This document shows, piece by piece, positions 1 through 7,652 of a stretch of 64,000 nucleotides of DNA. This DNA comes from Bacteroidaceae bacterium (lineage in GTDB: Bacteria > Bacteroidota > Bacteroidia > Bacteroidales > Bacteroidaceae). The notes below the pieces were generated by a model. The model saw only the letters and a program-made list of their open reading frames with translations. It was not told the DNA's origin and searched no databases. Where the stretch lies: the NCBI GenBank assembly GCA_017442185.1, contig JAFSAT010000040.1, forward strand, positions 38,576 to 102,575, written 5' to 3'. Both the position numbers and the translations under genes were made by a program. Position 1 is the stretch's first letter, and each line of letters begins with the position of its first letter.

Positions 1-174
1 TATATAAACAAACGAGCGAGAAATATCAAGCTTGATTGAATATTTTTCACAGCGAGAGAAGAAAATATTCGAAGTTTACTTCAAATATATAAACAAACGA
101 GCAAGAAATATCAAGCTTGCTTGAATATTTTTCACAGCGAGTGAAGAAAGTATTCGAAGTTTACTTCAAATATA
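1..174. repeat. 85-bp tandem repeat, two copies, probably continuing upstream
   Basis: Copies at 1-85 and 86-170 differ at only a few positions, and the first bases of a third copy (171-174) follow. Each unit carries a self-complementary HindIII-like core (ATCAAGCTTGAT in copy 1) and a hairpin running from GAATATTTTTCAC to its partner near GTGAAG..TATTC. In copy 2 the arm reads GTGAA and pairs perfectly with TTCAC, whereas copy 1 reads GAGAA. Copy 1 begins at the first base of the window, so the array may extend leftward. There is no spacer variation of the CRISPR kind. Confidence 0.85.
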
Positions 175-236
175 GCAAAAAAGAGCTATATTAACCCTTA
201 TTAAGCCGCAAATTTCGCTGTTCAAATAAAATACAT

Positions 237-245
237 TACTTTTGC
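237..245 (+). promoter_or_regulatory. Putative Bacteroidetes -7 element for mnmG
   Basis: TACTTTTGC matches the Bacteroidetes TAnnTTTGC -7 element and lies 45 bp before the chosen mnmG start. No clear -33 TTTG is present at the ideal spacing. Confidence 0.5.
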
Positions 246-289
246 ACATGGTGGCAAACAACGCCGGATGATGTAAAAAATATATACAG

Positions 290-2161
290 GTGACATTCAA
301 TTACGATATTTTGATTATAGGTGCAGGGCATGCGGGATGCGAAGCCGCTGCAGCTGCAGCCAATTTGGGTGCAAAAACATGTCTCATCACCATGGACATG
401 AACAAGATTGCGCAAATGAGTTGCAACCCGGCCGTAGGCGGAATAGCAAAAGGACAGATTGTGAGAGAGATTGATGCACTCGGAGGATATATGGGTATTG
501 TAACCGACAGAGCTTCGATACAGTTTCGCATGCTGAACCGCTCGAAAGGCCCGGCCATGTGGAGTCCGCGTGCGCAGTGCGACAGAGTAAAGTTCAGCAT
601 CCTATGGCGAGAAATCCTCGAGAATATACCGAACCTTCACATGTGGCAGGATTGCGCCGTAGAACTCATTGTAGAGGACGGAAAGGCCGTTGGTGTATAC
701 ACACAGCAGGGAGCAGAATTTCGTGCCCACAGCGTCATTATAACAGCCGGAACGTTTCTTAACGGACTCATGCACATAGGACGTGTAAAGATAGAAGGCG
801 GACGAATTGCAGAACCTGCGGCAAAAGGCCTTACCGAGAGTATCGTAAAACACGGAATAAACATGGGGAGAATGAAAACCGGTACTCCTGTTCGCTTAGA
901 CAAACGCAGCATAAAGACAGAACTACTTGATATTCAACATGGTGACAACGATTTTCATCATTTTTCGTACAACAATGTTACGCGCAATTTAGAGCAAAAA
1001 ACGTGTTGGGCCTGCTACACAAACCCCGAAGTTCACGAAACACTGCGTAACGGGTTGGATGAATCGCCTCTATACAACGGACAGATACAAAGCATTGGCC
1101 CGCGATACTGCCCCAGCATAGAGACAAAGATTGTGACCTTTCCTGAACGCGACCGTCACCTGCTGTTTTTAGAACCCGAGGGAGAGACAACGCAAGAGAT
1201 TTACGTAAACGGATTCTCTTCTTCACTCCCAATGGATATACAACTTACGGCACTTAGAAAAATCCCGGCACTCAAAGATGCAGTGGCCTACCGACCGGGA
1301 TACGCAATAGAATATGACTACTTCGACCCAACACAGTTGCGCCACACATTGGAGTCAAAGGTTGTAGAGAATCTGTTTTTTGCAGGACAGGTGAACGGAA
1401 CCACAGGATACGAAGAGGCTGCCGGACAAGGCATAATAGCCGGCATAAACGCAGCACTCAAAATACAAGGGAGAGAGGAATTTATTCTGCACCGCGACGA
1501 AGCATATATCGGTGTACTTATCGACGACCTTGTAACAAAAGGAGTAGACGAACCATACAGAATGTTCACTTCGCGTGCCGAATATCGCATACTTTTACGC
1601 AGCGATAATGCCGACATCCGTCTAACCGAACGAGCCTATAAAATAGGTCTTGCTACAAAAGAGCGCTACACCCGTCTTTTAGAGAAGCGAAAAAAAATTG
1701 CAGAATTAACAGAATTTATCGCAAATTTCTCTGTAAAAGCCGAACTTATAAATAAAGGTTTGGAAGCGTTAGGCACCACCCCATTAAACAGAGGATGCAA
1801 ATTGTGGGCAATCATTGAACGACCACAGATAACCATAGAAAGCATTGCAGAATATATCGCACCGTTAAAATCAAGGCTGCAAAAATTGGGAGACGACCGC
1901 GAAGAGATTGTAGAAGCAACCGAGATAGAGATTAAATACAGTGGTTATATTCTGAGAGAGAGAGAGCTGGCACAGAAGATGCAACGCCTCGAAAATATCC
2001 GCATAAAAGGACGATTCAACTACAACACCATAGAATCGCTTTCGACCGAGGCCCGTCAAAAACTAACATCAATACAACCCGAGACTTTAGCACAAGCAAG
2101 CCGCATTCCGGGAGTATCACCAAGCGACATAAACGTGCTTCTCGTTCTTGCGCATAAATAA
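290..2161 (+). CDS. mnmG: tRNA uridine-5-carboxymethylaminomethyl modification enzyme MnmG (GidA)
   Basis: FAD- and folate-dependent enzyme that, with MnmE, modifies U34 of certain tRNAs in the cytoplasm. The 623-residue length is normal for the family. The N-terminal dinucleotide-binding motif GAGHAGCEAA is at residues 11-20, followed by the MnmG signature region around CNPAVGGIAKGQ. The start is GTG at 290; the reading frame matches the family start two to three residues before the FAD motif, and no closer ATG exists. It is the first gene of a co-directional run with apt, uvrC, dtd, mazG-like and deoC. A parS-like palindrome begins two bases past its stop codon. Confidence 0.97.
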   Translation: MTFNYDILIIGAGHAGCEAAAAAANLGAKTCLITMDMNKIAQMSCNPAVGGIAKGQIVREIDALGGYMGIVTDRASIQFRMLNRSKGPAMWSPRAQCDRVKFSILWREILENIPNLHMWQDCAVELIVEDGKAVGVYTQQGAEFRAHSVIITAGTFLNGLMHIGRVKIEGGRIAEPAAKGLTESIVKHGINMGRMKTGTPVRLDKRSIKTELLDIQHGDNDFHHFSYNNVTRNLEQKTCWACYTNPEVHETLRNGLDESPLYNGQIQSIGPRYCPSIETKIVTFPERDRHLLFLEPEGETTQEIYVNGFSSSLPMDIQLTALRKIPALKDAVAYRPGYAIEYDYFDPTQLRHTLESKVVENLFFAGQVNGTTGYEEAAGQGIIAGINAALKIQGREEFILHRDEAYIGVLIDDLVTKGVDEPYRMFTSRAEYRILLRSDNADIRLTERAYKIGLATKERYTRLLEKRKKIAELTEFIANFSVKAELINKGLEALGTTPLNRGCKLWAIIERPQITIESIAEYIAPLKSRLQKLGDDREEIVEATEIEIKYSGYILRERELAQKMQRLENIRIKGRFNYNTIESLSTEARQKLTSIQPETLAQASRIPGVSPSDINVLLVLAHK

Positions 2162-2162
2162 A

Positions 2163-2178
2163 TGTTCCACGTGGAACA
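2163..2178. other. parS-like centromere site
   Basis: The 16-mer TGTTCCACGTGGAACA is a perfect palindrome. It matches the bacterial parS consensus TGTTNCACGTGAAACA except for the base that completes the symmetry. It starts two bases after the mnmG stop codon, in the 87-bp gap before the apt start. parS is bound by ParB (Spo0J) for chromosome segregation and in most bacteria clusters near oriC. No parA or parB gene is in this window. I noticed no second copy by eye. Confidence 0.8.
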
Positions 2179-2248
2179 CGCTATAAAAAAAACAGACACA
2201 CGCACAGATAGATATAATATAAAAAGAACTTATAAAAGAGCAAAAGAG

Positions 2249-2785
2249 ATGAACAAAGACCTATTACTTTCAAACCTAAGAAACATACCCGACTTTCCTA
2301 TTCCCGGAATACAGTTTAAGGATGTAACATCACTCTTCAAAAACCCCGCATGTATGAGAGAGATGGACAAGACACTATACGAAATGTATAAAGATTGTGG
2401 AATAACTAAAATTGTGGGAATTGAATCGCGAGGATTTGTGATGGCCTCGGCGCTGGCAGTAAAACTTAACGCAGGCTTTGTACCCATACGCAAGCCGGGC
2501 AAACTACCTGCCGAAACAATCAGCGAAAGCTACACAAAAGAGTATGGAACCGACACAATAGAGATACACAAAGATGCCATCGACACAAACGATGTTGTGC
2601 TCATACACGACGACCTTCTTGCTACGGGCGGAACAATGCTGGCCGCCTATAATCTGATAAAAAAGATGAACGCAAAGAAAATATACATTAACTTCATAAT
2701 AGAACTGGAAGGATTAGGCGGACGCTCGATATTTCCTGCCGAAGCAGACATAAGAGCACTGCTAAACGTAGAGGTGAACGAATAA
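2249..2785 (+). CDS. apt: Adenine phosphoribosyltransferase
   Basis: Converts adenine and PRPP to AMP in purine salvage. The PRPP-binding stretch VVLIHDDLLATGGTM and the conserved ESRGF segment are present. The open frame can be extended upstream to 2162, but that would translate the parS-like palindrome into protein. The family starts close to the LRNIPDFP segment, so ATG at 2249 (MNKDLLLSNL...) is chosen, giving 178 residues, a normal length. The stop TAA shares its last base with the uvrC ATG, suggesting translational coupling. Confidence 0.93.
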   Translation: MNKDLLLSNLRNIPDFPIPGIQFKDVTSLFKNPACMREMDKTLYEMYKDCGITKIVGIESRGFVMASALAVKLNAGFVPIRKPGKLPAETISESYTKEYGTDTIEIHKDAIDTNDVVLIHDDLLATGGTMLAAYNLIKKMNAKKIYINFIIELEGLGGRSIFPAEADIRALLNVEVNE

Positions 2786-4605
2786 TGAAGAAAGAAGAGC
2801 GCGACCAAAGAGAACAACATCTTTTAGGTATAGTTAGCAATCTGCCCGACTCACCGGGTTGCTATCAATACCTGAACGAGGATGGTGTTATCATATATGT
2901 TGGAAAGGCAAAAAACCTGAAACGTCGCGTATCGTCGTACTTCAACAAAGAGCAGATAACACTTAAGACACGACTGCTCGTCAGCAAAATTTGCGATATA
3001 AAGTACATTGTTGTAAACAGCGAGGCCGACGCCCTGCTTCTTGAGAACAACCTCATCAAACAGCATAAGCCTCGCTACAACATTCTTCTGAAAGACGACA
3101 AAACCTATCCGTCTATATGTGTCAGCAACGACTACTTTCCAAAGCTCTTTAAGACACGAAAAATAATACGAGGCGCAGGCAAATACTATGGGCCATACAG
3201 CAATATCGGCGCCTTAAACACACTGCTCAATCTGATAAAAGAGATATATCCACTGCGCACATGCAATCTGAAGATTACACCAGAAACTGTGCGCGAAGGC
3301 AAGCTGAAAGCCTGCCTCGAGTATCAAATAAAAAACTGCTGCGCACCCTGCATAGGATGTATATCGCACGATGAATACAGAAAATATATCGAAGAGATAA
3401 CATCAATACTAAAAGGGGATATAAGAAAATTGCAAGAAAAACTACTCACAGAAATAAATATTCTTGCATCGGAAATGAAGTTTGAAGAGGCACAGGTACT
3501 TAAAGAACGGTACGACTTAATCGAGAATTTCCGCACGCGAAGCGAGGTTGTAAACTCATCACTCACCAATCTTGATGTATTCAACATCGAAAGTGATGAG
3601 AAAAGCGCATATATAAACTTTCTACACATTACAAACGGCTGCATAAACCAAGCATTCACCATCGAATATAAGAAAAAGCTCGATGAAAGCGACGAAGAAA
3701 TATTACTGATGGGTATCATAGAAATGCGCGAACGATTCGCCAGCAACGCCAAAGAGATAATAACACCATTTCCGATAAATATTCCTCTGGAGGGTATTAC
3801 CGTCACCAATCCGCAAAAAGGCGAAAAAGCACGACTCCTCTCACTCTCGCGGCTCAACGTCAAACAATACAAAGCCGACAGGATGAAGCAAGAAGAGAAA
3901 CTGAATCCCGAACAAAAAAACACTCGTTTGATGAAAGAGATACAGCAAGAACTACACATGGACAAACTACCCATCATAATAGAATGTTTCGATAATTCAA
4001 ACATACAGGGCACCGATGCAGTAGCAGCATGTGTAGTGTTCAACAAGTTGAAACCATCAAAAAAAGAGTATAGAAAATACAACATAAAAACCGTAGAGGG
4101 AGCCGACGACTACGCATCAATGCGCGAAGTGACACGCAGACGCTACACACGCGCAATAGCAGAAAACGCCCCACTACCCCACCTTATAATTGCCGATGGC
4201 GGCAAAGGACAGATGGAAGCAATCAGAAAAGTGGTGGAAGATGAACTAAACCTCGACATAACGATTGCCGGACTTGTGAAAGACAGCAAACACAGAACAA
4301 CTGAACTTATTGTAGGACGTGAACACAAAAGCATAGGACTGAAACAGCAAAGTGCACTCTTTCGCCTGATGACACACATACAGGACGAGGTGCACCGATT
4401 CGCCATAAAATTTCACAGAGAAAAACGCAGCAAACGACAAACAGCATCGGAACTTGACAACATAAAAGGAATAGGCGAAAAAAGCAAAACCACACTGCTG
4501 AAACACTTTAAGAGCCTTAAAAGAATAAGAGAAGCAAGTATCGAAGAAATTACAGCAATAGTAGGAAAATCCAAAGCAGAAATTATAAAAGAAAGTTTGA
4601 AATAA
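2785..4605 (+). CDS. uvrC: Excinuclease ABC subunit C
   Basis: Makes the two incisions in nucleotide excision repair together with UvrA and UvrB. The GIY-YIG nuclease domain is at the N-terminus (GCYQYL at 25-30, then YVGKAKNLKRRV). A UvrB-binding (UVR) helix pair lies near FEEAQVLKERYD. The RNase H-like second nuclease half includes ECFDNSNIQGTD and IADGGKGQ. The C-terminus is a helix-hairpin-helix region (IKGIGEKSKTTLLKHF). The 606-residue length is normal. The ATG overlaps the apt stop by one base. Confidence 0.97.
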   Translation: MKKEERDQREQHLLGIVSNLPDSPGCYQYLNEDGVIIYVGKAKNLKRRVSSYFNKEQITLKTRLLVSKICDIKYIVVNSEADALLLENNLIKQHKPRYNILLKDDKTYPSICVSNDYFPKLFKTRKIIRGAGKYYGPYSNIGALNTLLNLIKEIYPLRTCNLKITPETVREGKLKACLEYQIKNCCAPCIGCISHDEYRKYIEEITSILKGDIRKLQEKLLTEINILASEMKFEEAQVLKERYDLIENFRTRSEVVNSSLTNLDVFNIESDEKSAYINFLHITNGCINQAFTIEYKKKLDESDEEILLMGIIEMRERFASNAKEIITPFPINIPLEGITVTNPQKGEKARLLSLSRLNVKQYKADRMKQEEKLNPEQKNTRLMKEIQQELHMDKLPIIIECFDNSNIQGTDAVAACVVFNKLKPSKKEYRKYNIKTVEGADDYASMREVTRRRYTRAIAENAPLPHLIIADGGKGQMEAIRKVVEDELNLDITIAGLVKDSKHRTTELIVGREHKSIGLKQQSALFRLMTHIQDEVHRFAIKFHREKRSKRQTASELDNIKGIGEKSKTTLLKHFKSLKRIREASIEEITAIVGKSKAEIIKESLK

Positions 4606-4628
4606 CCGAGCACAATTCATAACTTTGC
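4596..4628 (+). promoter_or_regulatory. Putative Bacteroidetes promoter for dtd
   Basis: TTTG at 4596-4599 and TAACTTTGC at 4620-4628, 20 bp apart, match the Bacteroidetes -33/-7 arrangement. The -33 element overlaps the end of uvrC, so dtd-mazG-deoC could be expressed independently of the upstream genes. Confidence 0.65.
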
Positions 4629-4713
4629 AATAATACGGGATAAAGAAGAGAAAAGCAGAAACCACACCTCCTATTTGCTTGACAAACAAACAATTAAGCA
4701 AAAAAACAGCAAA

Positions 4714-5166
4714 ATGAGAGTACTAATTCAAAGAGTAAAAAAAGCTTCAGTGAGCATTGATGGGCACACAAAATCAATGATTGACAAAGGGTTACTTGTT
4801 TTTGTGGGAATATGCGACGAAGATTGCGACGAAGATATACAGTGGCTCACTAAAAAGATAACAAATATACGCCTGTTCGACGACGAAAACGGCGTGATGA
4901 ATAAATCGGTAACAGAGATCGACGGCGAACTGCTCGCTGTGAGTCAGTTCACACTCATGGCTTCAACAAAAAAGGGCAACCGCCCATCATATATAAAAGC
5001 AGCACGTCCCGAAATATCTGTGCCGCTATACGAGAAATTTTGCAAAGAGCTTGAAGCAAACATAAACAAACCGATAAAAACAGGTGTTTTTGGTGCAGAC
5101 ATGAAAGTTGAACTTATAAACGACGGTCCTGTAACAATATACATTGACTCTAAAAACAGAGAATAA
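4714..5166 (+). CDS. dtd: D-aminoacyl-tRNA deacylase
   Basis: Hydrolyses D-amino acids from mischarged tRNA. The family signatures SQFTLMAST and NDGPVTIY (Gly-Pro motif of the active site) are present. The frame can be opened at 4675, but homologues begin MRVxIQRV, so ATG at 4714 is chosen, giving 150 residues as expected. It is followed after 12 bp by the MazG-like gene. Confidence 0.95.
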   Translation: MRVLIQRVKKASVSIDGHTKSMIDKGLLVFVGICDEDCDEDIQWLTKKITNIRLFDDENGVMNKSVTEIDGELLAVSQFTLMASTKKGNRPSYIKAARPEISVPLYEKFCKELEANINKPIKTGVFGADMKVELINDGPVTIYIDSKNRE

Positions 5167-5178
5167 AAACAGTAGAAC

Positions 5179-5502
5179 ATGACAATAAAGGAGCTGCAAG
5201 AAAGCGTAGACAAATGGATAAAAGAGTATGGTGTGCGCTACTTCGACGAAATGACAAACATGGCGATTCTGACCGAAGAGGTGGGAGAAGTAGCACGAAT
5301 CATGGCACGCAAATATGGCGAACAATCGTTCAAAAACGGCGAAGATGAAAACCTTGGCGATGAACTTGCCGATGTAATATGGGTTGTGACATGTATTGCC
5401 AACCAAACAGGTACGGACCTTACGGCAGCACTTAAAAAAAATATGGATAAGAAAACAAAAAGAGACAATAAAAGACACAAAGAAAACCACAAACTAGCAT
5501 AA
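5179..5502 (+). CDS. MazG-like nucleotide pyrophosphohydrolase
   Basis: All-alpha NTP pyrophosphohydrolase superfamily protein of 107 residues. Metal-binding motifs are visible: EEVGE at 33-37 and DELAD at 61-65 (ExxD-type). It probably hydrolyses noncanonical or excess (d)NTPs, but the substrate cannot be read from sequence. The C-terminal 20 residues are Lys/His-rich and look like a disordered tail. It sits 12 bp after dtd and 66 bp before deoC in the same orientation. Single-domain, so it is not the tandem-domain MazG of E. coli. Confidence 0.88.
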   Translation: MTIKELQESVDKWIKEYGVRYFDEMTNMAILTEEVGEVARIMARKYGEQSFKNGEDENLGDELADVIWVVTCIANQTGTDLTAALKKNMDKKTKRDNKRHKENHKLA

Positions 5503-5568
5503 ACAACTGTTAAAATAACATTACTTATACATTTTTAAAGTCAAAAAAACAATAAAAACAAAAATATC

Positions 5569-6510
5569 ATGAGCGAACATTGCAACTGTGGCTGCGGCGA
5601 GCACCACCATCATCACAACATCGAAGAGCAAAGCAAGTATGACTACATATTAGGAGAGTACAACACCGCTATCGACGATGCTGAAGTGGCAGAAAAGGTA
5701 AAAAGAATTATTGAAAATGGAGTATCGGAAAACAACACCGAAGATGTAAAAAAATTCCTTTTCAACTGCATAGACCTTACCACCCTTAAATGCACCGACA
5801 GCGAAGAAAGCGTACTCAGATTCACAGAGAAAGTAAACGAATTTGATGATAAATACCCCCATCTGAAGAACGTTGCCGCAATTTGCGTATACCCCAATTT
5901 TGCAAAAATAGTGAGCGAATCGCTCGAAGTCGAAGGAGTGGGTATTGCATGCGTATCGGGCGGCTTTCCCTCTTCACAAACATTTCAAGAGGTTAAAGTG
6001 GCCGAGACAGCAATGGCTGTGCACGACGGTGCCACAGAAATAGATATAGTGCTGAGTGTAGGAAAATTCATGAGTGGCGACTATGAGGGTGTTTGCGATG
6101 AGATAAGCGAACTTAAGAGCATTTGCGGAGAAAAACATCTGAAAGTGATACTTGAAACAGGTGCACTTAAAAGCGCCGAAAATATTAAAAAAGCCTCGAT
6201 TCTCTCGATATATTCGGGTGCCGACTTTATAAAAACAAGTACCGGAAAAGAGAGTCCGGCAGCAACACCCGAGGCTGCATACACCATGTGCAACACCATA
6301 AAAGAGTATTACGAAAAAACCGGTAATAAAATAGGTTTCAAACCCGCAGGCGGAATAAACAGTGTGCAGGATGCACTTGTGTATTACAGCATAGTAAAAG
6401 AGGTGCTTGGTGAAGAATGGCTCACGAACAAGCTCTTCAGATTGGGTACAAGCCGGCTCGCAAATCTCCTGCTAAGCGAGATTCTGGGAGAAGAGACAAA
6501 GTTTTTCTAA
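5569..6510 (+). CDS. deoC: Deoxyribose-phosphate aldolase with a Cys/His-rich N-terminal extension
   Basis: Cleaves 2-deoxyribose-5-phosphate to glyceraldehyde-3-phosphate and acetaldehyde in deoxynucleoside catabolism. The Schiff-base lysine is in FIKTSTGK (K222), and the second catalytic Lys is in HLKVILETG. At 313 residues it is longer than E. coli DeoC. The first 15 residues read MSEHCNCGCGEHHHH, three Cys and a run of five His that could bind Zn, Ni or Cu. ATG at 5569 is the natural start because no other start lies close to the aldolase domain. A hairpin follows at 6523-6552. Confidence 0.93.
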   Translation: MSEHCNCGCGEHHHHHNIEEQSKYDYILGEYNTAIDDAEVAEKVKRIIENGVSENNTEDVKKFLFNCIDLTTLKCTDSEESVLRFTEKVNEFDDKYPHLKNVAAICVYPNFAKIVSESLEVEGVGIACVSGGFPSSQTFQEVKVAETAMAVHDGATEIDIVLSVGKFMSGDYEGVCDEISELKSICGEKHLKVILETGALKSAENIKKASILSIYSGADFIKTSTGKESPAATPEAAYTMCNTIKEYYEKTGNKIGFKPAGGINSVQDALVYYSIVKEVLGEEWLTNKLFRLGTSRLANLLLSEILGEETKFF

Positions 6511-6522
6511 CAAAAAAAGTAA

Positions 6523-6552
6523 CGATGGAATCATATTTTAGTGATTCCATCG
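6523..6552. terminator. Hairpin terminator after deoC
   Basis: Perfect 11-bp stem CGATGGAATCA / TGATTCCATCG with an 8-base loop, followed by a T-rich stretch (CTCTTTATAT). It lies between deoC (plus) and the end of the convergent polyprenyl synthase gene, so it could serve both. Confidence 0.7.
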
Positions 6553-6577
6553 CTCTTTATATATTAATTACTGCCTA

Positions 6578-7552
6578 TTACTTTTCTCGCAATATAACAT
6601 AATCGAGGTAGGCCAAAAGGGCATTTCGACAATCAACGGGAATATCGTCTGTCAACAGTGCACACGCCTCTTCTTTGTATTTATATAGTGTTTTTAGCGC
6701 ATATTCTATACCTCCTTCATTCTTAGCCGATTCTATAAGAAGAGATATTTCATCCTCGGAAAGTTCACCACCTACTTTTATTTTTGCTGCGAGGGCCTGC
6801 ACAGAAGCATCGGAAGAGTGTGCAAGAACGTAGAGTGCCGGAAGGGTTATCTTTCCCTCGCGCATATCACTGCCGGTGGGCTTTCCAACATCGTTGTTTG
6901 AATAGTCGAATATATCGTCTTTAATTTGAAAGCAAATTCCGAGAAGTTCACCAAATTGCTCAAAGCGAGCAGCGGCATCGCTTGCTGCACCCACCGATAG
7001 GGCACCGAAACGTGCACAGCAGGCAAAGAGAGAGGCGGTCTTACGACGAATCACTTCGAGATACATTTCTTCGCTGAAACCTCCGTTTTTTTGAAGTTCA
7101 AGTTGCAACATCTCACCGCTCGAAAGAGTGCGACCCAACTGTGATAAACCCTCAATTATCTCGTTATTTTTTGTCAATGCCGAGTTATATAGCGATGAGG
7201 AGAAAAGATAATCACCTGTGAGTATGGCAATGCGATTAGAATAAAGGGCGTTCAGAGAGGGAACACCGCGACGCATATTACTCTCGTCAACTACATCATC
7301 GTGCAAAAGGCTCGCCGTATGCAATAGTTCGAGCGAGGCGGCTGCATAAAAAGAGGTATTGTTAATTTCACCCACACTCTTGGCTGCAAGCAACACAAGC
7401 ATGGGGCGCATCATCTTGCCCACAGAGCCTTCGACATACGTAAGAGCACTGTCGAGCAGAGGTATTTCGCTGCTGAACTGCTCTGAATAGTAACGCTTGA
7501 AAGCATTAAATTCCTGCCTGATAGGCAATATTATTGTTTCTTTAATATCCAT
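6578..7552 (-). CDS. Polyprenyl diphosphate synthase (trans-isoprenyl chain elongation)
   Basis: Condenses isopentenyl diphosphate onto allylic diphosphates to make the long-chain isoprenoid used in menaquinone synthesis. Both Asp-rich motifs are intact: DDVVD at 85-89 and DDIFD at 212-216. The 324-residue length fits the IspB-type long-chain class, though chain length cannot be read reliably. It is transcribed against its neighbours deoC and polA, with its promoter in the short gap before polA. Confidence 0.92.
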   Translation of the reverse strand: MDIKETIILPIRQEFNAFKRYYSEQFSSEIPLLDSALTYVEGSVGKMMRPMLVLLAAKSVGEINNTSFYAAASLELLHTASLLHDDVVDESNMRRGVPSLNALYSNRIAILTGDYLFSSSLYNSALTKNNEIIEGLSQLGRTLSSGEMLQLELQKNGGFSEEMYLEVIRRKTASLFACCARFGALSVGAASDAAARFEQFGELLGICFQIKDDIFDYSNNDVGKPTGSDMREGKITLPALYVLAHSSDASVQALAAKIKVGGELSEDEISLLIESAKNEGGIEYALKTLYKYKEEACALLTDDIPVDCRNALLAYLDYVILREK

Positions 7553-7580
7553 GTCTGTGGGATTTGCTCTTTATTAAAGT

Positions 7581-7589
7581 GCAAAAGTA
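7581..7589 (-). promoter_or_regulatory. Putative -7 element for the polyprenyl synthase gene
   Basis: On the minus strand this reads TACTTTTGC, matching TAnnTTTGC, 29 bp before the ATG. A TTTG lies 23 bp further upstream, a little longer than the ideal spacing. Confidence 0.55.
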
Positions 7590-7652
7590 ATAAAAAAGAA
7601 TAGGCTTGGAAGCAAATTTTGTGTATTTTTACGTTCTATAATAATCATAAAT

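Noticed and set aside
1..174. CRISPR array
   Set aside because: Copies are contiguous with no spacers, and the unit is 85 bp.
2162..2248. N-terminal extension of apt to 2162
   Set aside because: It would translate the parS-like palindrome, and the family begins at the LRNIPDFP region; ATG at 2249 is used.
3324..4085. 253-residue minus-strand ORF inside uvrC
   Set aside because: Shadow of uvrC with no family motif and composition imposed by the opposite strand.
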